Source: an uncultured Eubacteriales bacterium
Lineage (GTDB): Bacteria; Bacillota; Clostridia; Oscillospirales; Acutalibacteraceae
Direction of reading: 5' to 3'
DNA length: 64,000 bases
NCBI GenBank assembly: GCA_934695425.1
Contig: CAKUVH010000001.1
Coordinates: forward strand, 124,001 to 188,000
The notes under the pieces are model-generated. The model worked only from the letters and a program-made list of their open reading frames with translations. It did no database searches and had not been told where the DNA came from. A program made the position numbers and the translations under genes. The stretch's first letter is position 1, and each line of letters opens with the position of its first letter. Shown one piece after another: positions 1 through 8,516 of the stretch.

Positions 1-659
1 CGGCTGTAGCTCGCGGTTGTAAAAAAATGAAAAATCGAGTAGGAGCGATATTACAAGTGTTTTCTTATGGTTCGTTTTCTTTGCGGGTCACTTCAAAAGG
101 ATATATTATAAATGATGCTAGGGTAGATGAAGTTTTTTTTGGACTGAGGGAAAGCTTAGAAAGATTGGCTTTAGCACAGTACTTTTGTGAACTTATTTTT
201 ACGTTGTCGCCAGAATATCCGAATTCTCAAGATTTTTTAAAACTTTTTTTGAATTCACTATATTATTTGGCGAGCGGTAAAAAAGATTATAGAATTTTAA
301 AGAGCATTTTCGAGCTTAGGGCGTGTTCTATGTGTGGCTATGAGCCGGATTTAATCGGGTGTGCTGAATGCAAAAAATATAGCACCCCTACAATGAATTT
401 TTTCATTGATAAGGGTGTTTTGATGTGCGAAGATTGCGCTGTGGGTGTGTCGAAATCTAATTCATATAAAATTTCTGAATCTGTTGTTTTGGCACTGAAA
501 TATATTGTTTATTCGCCTATAGAAAAAATTTTCTCGTTTAAAATTTCGGATTCTTGCATTAAAACTCTTTCTGAAATTACCGAAGTTTATGTCATGTTTC
601 ATTTGGATTATAGATTTAAATCTCTTGATTTTTATAATAAATTAAATAATTTGGATTAA
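1..659 (+). CDS. recO: DNA repair protein RecO, 5' end cut off by the window
   Basis: RecO binds single-stranded DNA and works with RecR to load RecA in the RecF pathway. The reading frame is open from base 3 and the first residues read AVARGCKKMKNRVGAILQ. This matches the end of the RecO N-terminal OB fold, so the ATG at 27 is internal and the true start lies upstream of the window. The helical C-terminal domain carries a zinc-finger-like arrangement: a CSMCG motif, a GCAEC motif about 12 residues later, and a CEDC motif further on. The 3' end overlaps the convergent feoB by 18 bp, with no room for a separate terminator. Confidence 0.85.
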   Translation, partial: AVARGCKKMKNRVGAILQVFSYGSFSLRVTSKGYIINDARVDEVFFGLRESLERLALAQYFCELIFTLSPEYPNSQDFLKLFLNSLYYLASGKKDYRILKSIFELRACSMCGYEPDLIGCAECKKYSTPTMNFFIDKGVLMCEDCAVGVSKSNSYKISESVVLALKYIVYSPIEKIFSFKISDSCIKTLSEITEVYVMFHLDYRFKSLDFYNKLNNLD

Positions 660-2792
660 CTGATTTATGTAATTTAGGACATTAGACACAATAAAACATA
701 TTATTATACCGGTAATCGTGGGTATCAAAAAGGACAAAATTGTCCATTTTATACTTCCGGTTTCTTTTTTTATTGTAAAACATGTCGTGCCGCACGGAAA
801 GTGCATCAAAGAAAATAACATTACCGAAATAGCAGTTACATAAGTCCAGCCATGCGAAACGAGGAGGGTGTGAAGCTGCAAAGAGCTTTCCAGTTCCATC
901 AAACTGCTTCCGCATAAATATCCCATTATGATTATCGGAAAAACAATTTCATTTGCCGGGAATCCCAGTATAAACGCCATTAATATAGTTCCGTCCATGC
1001 CGATAAGTTTTCCGAAAGGCTCCAAAAAATTTGAGGTATAAGCCAAAACGCTAATATTGTTTATTTTTATATTTGCCATAATCCAAATTATAACTCCGGC
1101 AGGAGCTGCGACAGTTATGGCTCTCCCGAGAACGAATATTGTGCGGTCAAACAAAGACCTTATGAGTATTTTTCCGATTTGCGGGCGCCTGTAGGGTGGC
1201 AATTCCAAGATAAAAGATGAGGGAATTCCCTTTAATAAAGTGCCGGATAAAATTTTTGAAATCAAGAAAGTTATAAGTATTCCAAAGATTATTACACAAG
1301 TTAATATCACGGTAGATAGGACTGAATTTAGCATAGTTATGCTGCTGCCTATGAAGAACATAGTTATTATTGATATAAGTAGTGGGAATCTTCCGTTGCA
1401 AGGGACGAAATTATTCGTAAGAATTGCTATTAGTCGTTCTCTTGGCGAATCAATAATTTTGCATCCAATAACTCCGCAAGCATTGCACCCGAACCCCATG
1501 CACATCGTTAAAGACTGTTTCCCATGAGCTCCGCATTTTTTAAATACATTATCTAAATTGAACGCCACTCGAGGAAGGTATCCGACATCTTCCAAAAATG
1601 TAAATAACGGAAAAAATATTGCCATAGGGGGAAGCATTACGGAAATTACCCACGCAAGTGTTCGATAAACTCCCATGATTAACATTTCGGACAGCCATGC
1701 CGGAGAATGAATATAAGAGGAAAAGTCAATCAACCTGTCTTGAACCCAAAATAATCCCGAGGCAATAACTTCAGAGGGATAATTTGCACCTACTATTGTT
1801 ATCCAAAATATTCCCAGAAGCATGAGAATCATAATAGGAAACCCTGTGATTTTTGATGTTAGGATCCTATCGATTAATCTGTCTTTAAAGTCATAATTTC
1901 TATTTTCGATTTTAACGCAGAGCTTATATATTTGTTCTGACCGTAAAATCAATGTTTTGGCGATTTCACTTTGTACACAAAAAGATTTCTTGGTATTTAT
2001 TTCTTTTTGGCATTTATTGAACGATTTTTTAAAAGATTTAGTTTCGAAAATATCTTCATCTAAATATTTTTTTATGGATTTTGAAATGCTTTGATTATTT
2101 TCCAAAAGTCTTAAAGAAAGCCATGATTTATCTATATCTTTAGAAAGTTTTTCAGGAATATTTTTTTCTAATTTTTCTACTGTTTTAGATAGAAATTCAG
2201 GGTATTGATTTTTAACCCTAAAAGTTTTTATTTTTCCTTCGCAAACTTCTTGAACGGCTTTTTTTAATTCTTCCATGCCTTTTCCAAGACGAGCATTTGT
2301 AGCAACTACAGGCACGCCGAGCTGTAAAGATAACTCGTCTAAATCTATATGAATTTTCTTTTTTTTCGCCTCATCTATTAAATTTACGCACACCACAGCT
2401 TTTTTCGTAACTTCTAAAATTTGCAAAGCTAAATTTAAATTTCTTTCGATGCACGTAGCGTCCAGGGTTATTATCACCGCGTCGGGATTCTCGAAACATA
2501 TAAAATCTCTGGCGATTTCTTCTTCCGGAGAATTTGCGGTCAATGAATATGTCCCCGGCAAATCAGTTATGTAAAATGTCGTGTCATTGTATTCGTATTT
2601 TCCTTTCGCGCATTCTACAGTTTTTCCCGGCCAGTTTCCCGTGTGTTGATTAAGTCCTGTCAAAGTGTTAAATACTGTACTTTTCCCGACATTTGGATTC
2701 CCTGCAATTGCCAAATTATGGGAAGATAAATTTTTGGATTTATTTTTAAATTTTTTAATTTTAAACTTTGAACTTTTTTTAATCAAACTCAT
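642..2792 (-). CDS. feoB: Ferrous iron transport protein B
   Basis: FeoB is the GTP-dependent inner-membrane Fe2+ importer. The 716 residues start with a basic stretch of about 25, then a cytosolic G domain: G1 GNPNVGKST at 31-38, G3 DLPG at 77-80, G4 NLID at 137-140. A helical spacer follows to about residue 300, then a polytopic membrane region with the two Gate domains. Cys-rich segments such as MGFGCNACGV lie in the first Gate region, as is usual for the family. It lies 24 bp downstream of feoA, so the two form one minus-strand operon. Size is normal and no key motif is missing. Confidence 0.96.
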   Translation of the reverse strand: MSLIKKSSKFKIKKFKNKSKNLSSHNLAIAGNPNVGKSTVFNTLTGLNQHTGNWPGKTVECAKGKYEYNDTTFYITDLPGTYSLTANSPEEEIARDFICFENPDAVIITLDATCIERNLNLALQILEVTKKAVVCVNLIDEAKKKKIHIDLDELSLQLGVPVVATNARLGKGMEELKKAVQEVCEGKIKTFRVKNQYPEFLSKTVEKLEKNIPEKLSKDIDKSWLSLRLLENNQSISKSIKKYLDEDIFETKSFKKSFNKCQKEINTKKSFCVQSEIAKTLILRSEQIYKLCVKIENRNYDFKDRLIDRILTSKITGFPIMILMLLGIFWITIVGANYPSEVIASGLFWVQDRLIDFSSYIHSPAWLSEMLIMGVYRTLAWVISVMLPPMAIFFPLFTFLEDVGYLPRVAFNLDNVFKKCGAHGKQSLTMCMGFGCNACGVIGCKIIDSPRERLIAILTNNFVPCNGRFPLLISIITMFFIGSSITMLNSVLSTVILTCVIIFGILITFLISKILSGTLLKGIPSSFILELPPYRRPQIGKILIRSLFDRTIFVLGRAITVAAPAGVIIWIMANIKINNISVLAYTSNFLEPFGKLIGMDGTILMAFILGFPANEIVFPIIIMGYLCGSSLMELESSLQLHTLLVSHGWTYVTAISVMLFSLMHFPCGTTCFTIKKETGSIKWTILSFLIPTITGIIICFIVSNVLNYINQLIQII

Positions 2793-2816
2793 ATCACTAT
2801 CAACTCCATGAAAAAA

Positions 2817-3056
2817 TTATATAGATTCTACTATTATTTTTTTAGAGTCTTTGTTTCTTAAAGCAATTACGCTCCCTCTAACAAGATATGCGACAGGGTC
2901 TCCCGAGGGATTTTTTTGAAGAGTTTTTATTATTGTTCCGGGAATTATTCCCAAATCCAAAATTCTGTGATATATTTCTTTGGAAACATTTACGGAAATC
3001 ACTTTATATTCTTTGTTTTCCTGCGATTTTGACAATGGTTGAATTGTGGTTTTCAT
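2817..3056 (-). CDS. feoA: Ferrous iron transport protein A
   Basis: FeoA is a small SH3-like cytosolic partner of FeoB, needed for full Fe2+ uptake. The ATG at 3056 is chosen because AGGGAGAA lies a few bases upstream. It gives 79 residues, the normal family length. The longer open frame to 3107 would put the start upstream of the promoter-like bases. The core GIIPGT and LVRGSVIALR motifs fit the family. First gene of the feoAB operon. Confidence 0.92.
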   Translation of the reverse strand: MKTTIQPLSKSQENKEYKVISVNVSKEIYHRILDLGIIPGTIIKTLQKNPSGDPVAYLVRGSVIALRNKDSKKIIVESI

Positions 3057-3080
3057 ATGATTCTCCCTAAAAAATTTGTT

Positions 3081-3110
3081 TTTATACAAATTATGAAGAA
3101 AAAACATAAT
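3081..3110 (-). promoter_or_regulatory. feoAB promoter with overlapping palindrome
   Basis: On the minus strand TTATGT (3109-3104) and TATAAA (3086-3081) are 17 bp apart, 25 bp upstream of the feoA start. The inverted repeat ATTATG-N9-CATAAT (3090-3110) covers the -35 box and part of the spacer, where a metal-responsive repressor would bind. It does not match the Fur consensus closely, so the regulator is unknown. Palindrome and boxes are seen; repression is inferred. Confidence 0.4.
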
Positions 3111-3116
3111 TGTTCA

Positions 3117-3146
3117 TAAAAAAAGCACCGATATTCCATCGGTACT
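3117..3146 (-). terminator. Rho-independent terminator of the 1065-residue gene
   Basis: A 9-bp stem, AGTACCGAT with ATCGGTGCT (one G-T pair), and a 5-base loop, followed on the minus strand by an uninterrupted T run. It ends the two-gene operon upstream and separates it from feoAB. Confidence 0.85.
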
Positions 3147-3159
3147 TTAATTTTATGAT

Positions 3160-6100
3160 CTATTCTTTATCTAATTTGTTTTGCTTGCTCCCCTTGACAC
3201 TCTTGTTCGCATTGGAAGCTTCAATATTCATTTCACTTGTTGCTTCACCCGCAAATAGCCATGTTTCTTCCTTTATCATATTTTTGATACCTGTCTCTGA
3301 ATCTAAAACATTTTTGAGTGCATTTTGCAAAGTTTTTTTCGGTAATTCTCGATTTCCTATTACGTCATCAAAGCATTCCTTTAAATACTCATAGTAGTTA
3401 CTTTTATCTTTATCTTTACCACTTAATTCGCTTTCGCATTTTTTCATAAAGTCTTTTAAATATTTTTTACAAGTTTCTATGAGAGTGTTATTGTTTTGTC
3501 GTCCTATTTGTTGTCCGATTGTTTTTACGAATTTTCTATATGTGTCTATCTCACTACACTGATTAATTGTACTGGTCTGTTCTGCGGGTACACCTGTCGG
3601 CTTGGCTCTTGCGCCGCTCTTTAAAACTATATAGGCTCTCAAAAGCGCCCTGGTATAATTGTAAATCTTTTCGGCTCCCGCTGAAGAATCGGATTTTTTA
3701 TAAGATTCTTTTCCGTATGCTCCTTTGAAATAATTTTTCGTAACTTCATTTACATCCATACCGTCTTGTTTTGAACGATCTTCTATAAATTCTTTTTGAT
3801 ATACTAGACGCAGGTTGAACAGGTTCGAGTCTTGTGTAGGTTGAGATGATACAATTATATTTCTTAAATCATCTTTAGAAAAGCACTCTCTGTTGCCACT
3901 TACGTTGTAGTCTTTTGGTTCCTTGTTCTCGGCAGTACCATTACCGTCTAGATTCTCGACAGGACTACCATCAACTTGATCCTTGACGGGACCATCACCG
4001 CTTTCTCTTTCTCCTTTAGTTTTTTCTTTGGTGGCGTTTCCTTCTTTTTTGCCGCCTAACTTGTTCTTAACTTTAGACCACAAGGATTTTGCTTTTTTAC
4101 CTATTGAAGAAAGCATACTATCTGTTTTGTCTTTTCCTGGTTGTTCATTATCCATTTGCTGGTATAAGTACAATAAACTTTCTCCTGCTTTTTCCAAGAA
4201 GTTTGTTTGGTACATTTTTCCTCTCAAAATATCTCTAAAAACATGGCCCTTGGTGTATTCAGTATGTTTATTGACGTTTTCGTTAGCTTCCGGAGCGGGG
4301 GATGGTTCAACTTGTCCATCTTTTGTTTCTTCATTTTCATTTTCATTATTACTTTCGGTTCCGCCAGTAATAGCGAGCATTTCTTCTTTTTTTGCTGCTC
4401 GTGGAGCTAGGTTGGGCTTGTTTTTCGGAGGGGGAGGAATAATCTTCCTCATAACTTCCTTGAAGAATTGGTCTATCGCAATATCGAAATTGTACTGGCT
4501 GGTTTCGGCCTCCGATATATTTTTTTTGCTCGTTCTGAATTCTTCTGCTTCTTTTCTTTCAAATCTTTTTTTGCCTCTCAGCGCAGTAAAAGCGTCCATT
4601 TGTTCATTTCTAAACTCGATCTTTAATTTTCTGTAATCTATCTCGAGCTGTTTGCAATATTTTTCAATAATTTTTGCCTTTGCCGCTTCAAAATCCGCTT
4701 TTGTCGACGGAGAGAATTTCTTCCAAGAAAAATCGAGGATAGATTTCTCTTCTTTTGTCGGAGCAATGCTGGCGGCAGCACGCTCTTCCGACCTTTTTCG
4801 AAATTCATTGGCTAACTTATCTTTTGCCGCCTGTATTTCAGAAGGTAGAGGCATCGGAGGCCTCGGTTGTTTTGTGGCTGGTTGATTAAGTGCTGGAGGT
4901 GGCTTGGTAGGCATTTGAGGATTTGGTCGAGTTGGGAGAGTAGACGCTGGAGGAGTGGCATTTACCGTCTGCGTGTTATCCGGTGCAGCCGGGAGAGCAG
5001 CCGATGGAGGAGTGGCATTTACCGTCTGTGCATTAATCGTCGGAGGAGCCGTGGTAGGCATTGGAGAGGTTGGTCGAGTCGAGAGAGTAGACGCTGGAGG
5101 AATGGCATTTTCCGTCTGTGTATTAATCGTCGGAGGCGCCGTGAGAAGAAGCGGTGTTGGAGTGGCAGTTCCTGCCTGTGCACTCTCCGGAGGAGCTGTG
5201 AGAAGAAGCGGTGTTGGAGTGGCAGCTCCTGCCTGTGCGTTCTCCGGCGTGGGTGAAGGAGTTTGCGCGTTATTATTCTGTTCCTTAGGCCCAGCGTTTG
5301 ATTGAATCGGTGGTCTAGTGAGAGGAATAGGCGGGCGTTTGCTAGCGGCAGCTTTTTGGCGTGCAGCTATCGTGCTTTGGACAATCGCATTAAGTGAAAC
5401 CAGATATTTTTTTGATTGATCTTGATTCTTATTATCGTTCGAATTGTCTACAGGATCAAGCTGAACAGTAAGTCTACCTGCTTGAGTGTATAGTTCACTG
5501 AGTTCTTTACGACACGCATTATCGAGATCATCCTGCCTCTTCAAAAGTTTTTCGTCATAATCCGCAGACATAGTTTTTATGGCCTTAGTTATTTCTTCAG
5601 TGCTTAAACTTGAGTACTTATTGTTAAAAGTGCTGCCCTCAGCCCCCTTGGAATCTTCTGTGGACGCTTCCGGAAGGCTAGGCTGATCTTCTTTTTGGGC
5701 GTCGGTGTCGTCAGTGGAAAACGTCCCCTTTTTTTTCGCTTTTTCTTGCCTTCTTTCCTCTAAGAAACCTCCAATTTGTTCAGACGATTCTTTTATATAA
5801 CTCGATATATCATCATTAACACCTTTAACTTTACCGCCGTTGGCATCCTCTGTACTATCGGGTTTGCCGATAATTTTATCCTTGAGGTTACCTTTTTTTA
5901 CGGTAGGCATTTCCAGATAGTCCCAATAGAGTCTTCCTTCTTCGTTTCCTATATATTTCAGCATGTTATTTATGGATTTTATTGGACGTCTATCGTCTTC
6001 GCGTAATGCGGGTGTTATAATATTGCCATCTTCATCCGTTATATCCTTACTCCGATATGCTAGTGTATTCTTTATTGTATTAGATACAGTTTCCTGGAAC

Positions 6101-6357
6101 GATTTAAATTTTTGTTGATCTATAAAATAATTTTCGATCAAATTCGCTCTCGCTTTAGCTCTTGCGCCGTCGTTTTCTTCGTTATTTACTTCTTTCATTA
6201 ACTCGGCGTCAGTTTCGTCAAAATTCTTTCTTCTAGTCTGAATTTGTTCTAAAAATATGTTGTCGAAGTATTTGTTTTCCCTATAATAATTTTGTAAATC
6301 TTCTTTGAACTTTTTATCTTTTTCAAACTCTTCTGCAGCAGTAAGAGGACTAGCCAT
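3160..6357 (-). CDS. Unknown 1065-residue protein with proline-rich repetitive centre
   Basis: No known family recognised. Start ATG at 6357 follows a strong AAGGAGGTG. There is no signal peptide and no clear membrane segment. Residues 1-335 are charged and mostly helical. Residues ~338-505 are Pro/Thr/Ala-rich with repeats such as TPTPLLLTAPP and QTVNATPP. Residues ~520-690 are highly charged helices. An acidic, low-complexity linker region follows, then a more ordered C-terminal part (about 810-1040) with scattered Trp, Tyr and Cys. It is co-transcribed 24 bp downstream of an injection-system tube-like gene. A structural (tape-measure or scaffold), adaptor or cargo role is therefore conceivable, but this is inference from position only. 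Codon use resembles the neighbours apart from GC-richer repeats. Confidence 0.6.
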   Translation of the reverse strand: MASPLTAAEEFEKDKKFKEDLQNYYRENKYFDNIFLEQIQTRRKNFDETDAELMKEVNNEENDGARAKARANLIENYFIDQQKFKSFQETVSNTIKNTLAYRSKDITDEDGNIITPALREDDRRPIKSINNMLKYIGNEEGRLYWDYLEMPTVKKGNLKDKIIGKPDSTEDANGGKVKGVNDDISSYIKESSEQIGGFLEERRQEKAKKKGTFSTDDTDAQKEDQPSLPEASTEDSKGAEGSTFNNKYSSLSTEEITKAIKTMSADYDEKLLKRQDDLDNACRKELSELYTQAGRLTVQLDPVDNSNDNKNQDQSKKYLVSLNAIVQSTIAARQKAAASKRPPIPLTRPPIQSNAGPKEQNNNAQTPSPTPENAQAGAATPTPLLLTAPPESAQAGTATPTPLLLTAPPTINTQTENAIPPASTLSTRPTSPMPTTAPPTINAQTVNATPPSAALPAAPDNTQTVNATPPASTLPTRPNPQMPTKPPPALNQPATKQPRPPMPLPSEIQAAKDKLANEFRKRSEERAAASIAPTKEEKSILDFSWKKFSPSTKADFEAAKAKIIEKYCKQLEIDYRKLKIEFRNEQMDAFTALRGKKRFERKEAEEFRTSKKNISEAETSQYNFDIAIDQFFKEVMRKIIPPPPKNKPNLAPRAAKKEEMLAITGGTESNNENENEETKDGQVEPSPAPEANENVNKHTEYTKGHVFRDILRGKMYQTNFLEKAGESLLYLYQQMDNEQPGKDKTDSMLSSIGKKAKSLWSKVKNKLGGKKEGNATKEKTKGERESGDGPVKDQVDGSPVENLDGNGTAENKEPKDYNVSGNRECFSKDDLRNIIVSSQPTQDSNLFNLRLVYQKEFIEDRSKQDGMDVNEVTKNYFKGAYGKESYKKSDSSAGAEKIYNYTRALLRAYIVLKSGARAKPTGVPAEQTSTINQCSEIDTYRKFVKTIGQQIGRQNNNTLIETCKKYLKDFMKKCESELSGKDKDKSNYYEYLKECFDDVIGNRELPKKTLQNALKNVLDSETGIKNMIKEETWLFAGEATSEMNIEASNANKSVKGSKQNKLDKE
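5131..5244 (-). repeat. Two 57-bp tandem repeats inside the 1065-residue gene
   Basis: Units at 5131-5187 and 5188-5244 are nearly identical and in frame, each encoding 19 residues around TPTPLLLTAPP. Looser, diverged copies of a related unit (QTVNATPP... followed by a PT-rich stretch) extend the repetitive zone to about 4900. The pattern suggests recent in-frame duplication of the linker. Confidence 0.8.
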
Positions 6358-6381
6358 TTGAACACCTCCTTAATTTTATAA

Positions 6382-7053
6382 TTATCTTAATGCAAGTCCT
6401 GCACCAAGCATGGCCATATTCATAAATTTAGTAAATTTTGTTCTTCCTTCGGCATCGGACTCGGCTTGTGCTTTAAATCCTAAGGCATTTGCAGATCTAT
6501 CTCTCTGAATATTTACACTTACCTCTCCTTTTAACGGATGCCCCCACTGAGAAAAGGCGCGGTATGTTGGGTTTATAGATTCAAGTACTCCGTAAAAACT
6601 AACTTGACTTCCCCATCTGAAAAGTGCACGAGGCTTTTTATATTTACTTACATGGTCAATTAGTGCTTGAAGTGATGAAAATTTCTCGCTCATCAAATGA
6701 AAGCTATCCATAAATCCCATCGCTCCGTTTGCTGTTCTTGCCTGGTATTCATCGTAAAAATCGTAGTATAGAGTTACCCCAAGTGAAGCTTCATTTCCAT
6801 AACTTGAATCGTACGACGTTTCTCCGCTTGCCTCGTTTAATCCCCCGGTTATGTCACGAGTGGAGTTTGAATATTGATAGACCAAATCGCTGGGGTTGAT
6901 TTGCACAGGAACAGTTTTATACTTAGCTGAGTTAGGATTTGTTATATTGCTTCCTACTTCTATCAATGTAAAAGTCGCTTTTTCAACCGTGCTGTAATCA
7001 TTTAAGACTCCGGTTACGTAATTATCGCCTAATAGCCCTGAAAGTAAACCCAT
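6382..7053 (-). CDS. Contractile-injection-system tube protein-like (Afp7/CIS_tube family)
   Basis: In extracellular contractile injection systems, Afp7/Pvc7-type proteins sit at the tube-baseplate junction. This 223-residue protein shows the family pattern: a strand near the N terminus (KATFTLIEVG), VQINPSDLVYQYSN, a LYYDFYDEY segment, then ALFRWGSQVSFYGVLESINPTY, followed by F-x2-W-G-x-PLKGEVSVNIQ. These correspond to the NPSxL, F-x-WG, F-x-GVL-x-S and G-x-P-L-R/K motifs of the CIS tube domain. The tail is Ala/Gly-rich. No sheath, inner tube, spike, baseplate or AAA+ ATPase gene lies in the window, so it is an orphan paired only with the 1065-residue gene. Start ATG follows AAAGGA. A tail protein of a phage remnant is the main alternative. 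Confidence 0.55.
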   Translation of the reverse strand: MGLLSGLLGDNYVTGVLNDYSTVEKATFTLIEVGSNITNPNSAKYKTVPVQINPSDLVYQYSNSTRDITGGLNEASGETSYDSSYGNEASLGVTLYYDFYDEYQARTANGAMGFMDSFHLMSEKFSSLQALIDHVSKYKKPRALFRWGSQVSFYGVLESINPTYRAFSQWGHPLKGEVSVNIQRDRSANALGFKAQAESDAEGRTKFTKFMNMAMLGAGLALR

Positions 7054-7138
7054 AAAATCAGTCCTTTTTTATTTTTATATTTAATATAATTATAAGTTCG
7101 CTAAATAATTGCTTATTATTATAAAATTTTCACATATT

Positions 7139-7167
7139 ATTATACTTGTAGATTTTGTCCATGTCAA
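7139..7167 (-). promoter_or_regulatory. Consensus sigma-A promoter for the CIS-like operon
   Basis: TTGACA (7167-7162), a 17-bp spacer and TATAAT (7144-7139) on the minus strand: a perfect match to the vegetative consensus. The predicted start near 7132 gives a leader of about 80 nt. The operon should therefore be strongly expressed unless repressed. Confidence 0.8.
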
Positions 7168-7225
7168 TATGTTAAGGTAAATAATTTAAAAATTGTTTTC
7201 GCTTTAAAAAAAGTCTTGGTTGTGG

Positions 7226-7231
7226 TATAAT
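7226..7231 (+). promoter_or_regulatory. Extended -10 promoter for the lipoprotein/two-component operon
   Basis: TATAAT preceded by TGG (an extended -10 TGN), with only a weak -35 (TTTAAA at 7203-7208). It lies 36 bp upstream of the TTG start at 7267. Confidence 0.55.
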
Positions 7232-7266
7232 TTTACCCTAAAATATATTTTAATCGGAGGAAATAG

Positions 7267-7773
7267 TTGAAACTAAAATTCATTAAGTTAACAGGTGTTT
7301 TGATGGCGTGCGGTATGTTGTCGGGCTGCGGCGGAGCCAATTTTTTTGACGTTCAAACTGCTATGCATGCACCTAGATTGTCGGAAACTCAAGAAGAAGT
7401 TAAAAAATGTGTCACAGAGTATATGAATTCGGACTTGATTTGGAAATATACTTGGTTCGAGGACGGCTATTCTGCGCTGATAAAATGCGAGTTGGCAGAA
7501 AATTCACCGCCGGTGTATGTTGCATGCTGCCGAGCTCCTGAAGAATCTAAAAAATTACATATTTTATTTGTGAACAGATTGGAAGATAAATGGAAAGTTG
7601 TCTACGATTCAATACATATTACCGATGAAATCAATAACATAGTTCTGGAAGATATTGATAGCGACGGCATCAAAGAGATAGTTATATATAACAAAAATTT
7701 TGAAAATTCAACTAATTCAATGCGATGCTATAAGGTTGAAAAAAATATTATAAAAGAAATAAAGAAGTATTAG
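7267..7773 (+). CDS. Lipoprotein of unknown function in a two-component operon
   Basis: A 168-residue protein starting at TTG, 6 bp after CGGAGG. Residues 1-20 are a lipoprotein signal ending in the lipobox L-S-G-C, with Cys21 as the lipidated residue, so the mature protein should be anchored outside the membrane. Near the C terminus, LEDIDSDGIKEIVIY resembles an FG-GAP/VCBS-type calcium-binding turn. It sits 22 bp upstream of the response regulator and histidine kinase genes, suggesting it feeds a signal to that kinase or is controlled by it. The ligand is unknown. Confidence 0.75.
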   Translation: MKLKFIKLTGVLMACGMLSGCGGANFFDVQTAMHAPRLSETQEEVKKCVTEYMNSDLIWKYTWFEDGYSALIKCELAENSPPVYVACCRAPEESKKLHILFVNRLEDKWKVVYDSIHITDEINNIVLEDIDSDGIKEIVIYNKNFENSTNSMRCYKVEKNIIKEIKKY

Positions 7774-7795
7774 TTTATTACGGAGGAATTTTTAG

Positions 7796-8497
7796 ATGAA
7801 ACGTGTTTTAGTTGTAGAAGACGAAGAGGCCATAAGAGAGTTTGAAGTCATAAATTTGCAAAGATCAGGTTACCAGGTTGTAGAGACAGATAGCGGGGAA
7901 AAGGCGCTTGAAATGTTCGATAGATATAACGGAGATTTCGATTTAGCCGTGCTTGATATCATGCTCCCCGGAATTGACGGTATGAAAGTTTGTAAAGAAA
8001 TAAGAAAAAAGAGTGACAGCATAGGAATAATTCTTTTGACCGCCAAAACTCAAGAGATGGATAAAATTAGCGGTTTGATGTTGGGTGCTGATGATTATAT
8101 TACAAAACCTTTCAGCCCGTCTGAACTTGTGGCGAGGGTTGACGCGCTTTACAGAAGAGTGGCTCTTAATATGATGAGAAGTGAAAATAAATTTCAAGAA
8201 GAAATAAAATTTGGAGAATTTGTTTTAAATTTGAGAAATCGAGCTTTGAAAAAAAGAGGAAAAGTAATAGAACTCACTCAGGTTGAATTCCAAATTATGG
8301 AATATTTTTTTTCAAATCCCGGAACTGTTCTAAGTAGAACTCAAATTTTGCAACATGTTTGGGGAGAATCTCACAAAGGCGAAGAAAAAATAGTGGATGT
8401 TAACATAAGAAGATTAAGAATGAAAATAGAAGACACTCCATCCGCTCCGAACCATATAATCACCGTATGGGGTATGGGCTATAAATGGGAAAATTAA
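7796..8497 (+). CDS. OmpR/PhoB-type response regulator
   Basis: A 233-residue DNA-binding regulator. The receiver domain has acidic residues E8/D9/E10, phospho-acceptor D54 (AVLDIMLPG), T82 and K104 (YITKPF). A C-terminal winged helix (about 135-230) has the typical VEFQIMEYF and VNIRRLRMKIE elements. Start ATG follows CGGAGGAA. The cognate kinase lies directly downstream. Targets are unknown, though the co-transcribed lipoprotein suggests envelope sensing. Confidence 0.93.
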   Translation: MKRVLVVEDEEAIREFEVINLQRSGYQVVETDSGEKALEMFDRYNGDFDLAVLDIMLPGIDGMKVCKEIRKKSDSIGIILLTAKTQEMDKISGLMLGADDYITKPFSPSELVARVDALYRRVALNMMRSENKFQEEIKFGEFVLNLRNRALKKRGKVIELTQVEFQIMEYFFSNPGTVLSRTQILQHVWGESHKGEEKIVDVNIRRLRMKIEDTPSAPNHIITVWGMGYKWEN

Positions 8498-8516
8498 AAT
8501 TACAGAGGGCTTGATA

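Noticed and set aside
27..659. ATG at 27 as the recO start
   Set aside because: The frame is open to the window edge and the upstream residues AVARGCKK match the RecO N-terminal domain, so the gene begins outside the window.
1240..1527. 95-codon plus-strand frame inside feoB
   Set aside because: Antisense to a well-supported membrane protein gene, with no ribosome site.
3983..5305. Several plus-strand open frames of up to 217 codons opposite the 1065-residue gene
   Set aside because: They are antisense frames kept open by the composition of the minus-strand gene, are repetitive where it is repetitive, and lack ribosome binding sites.
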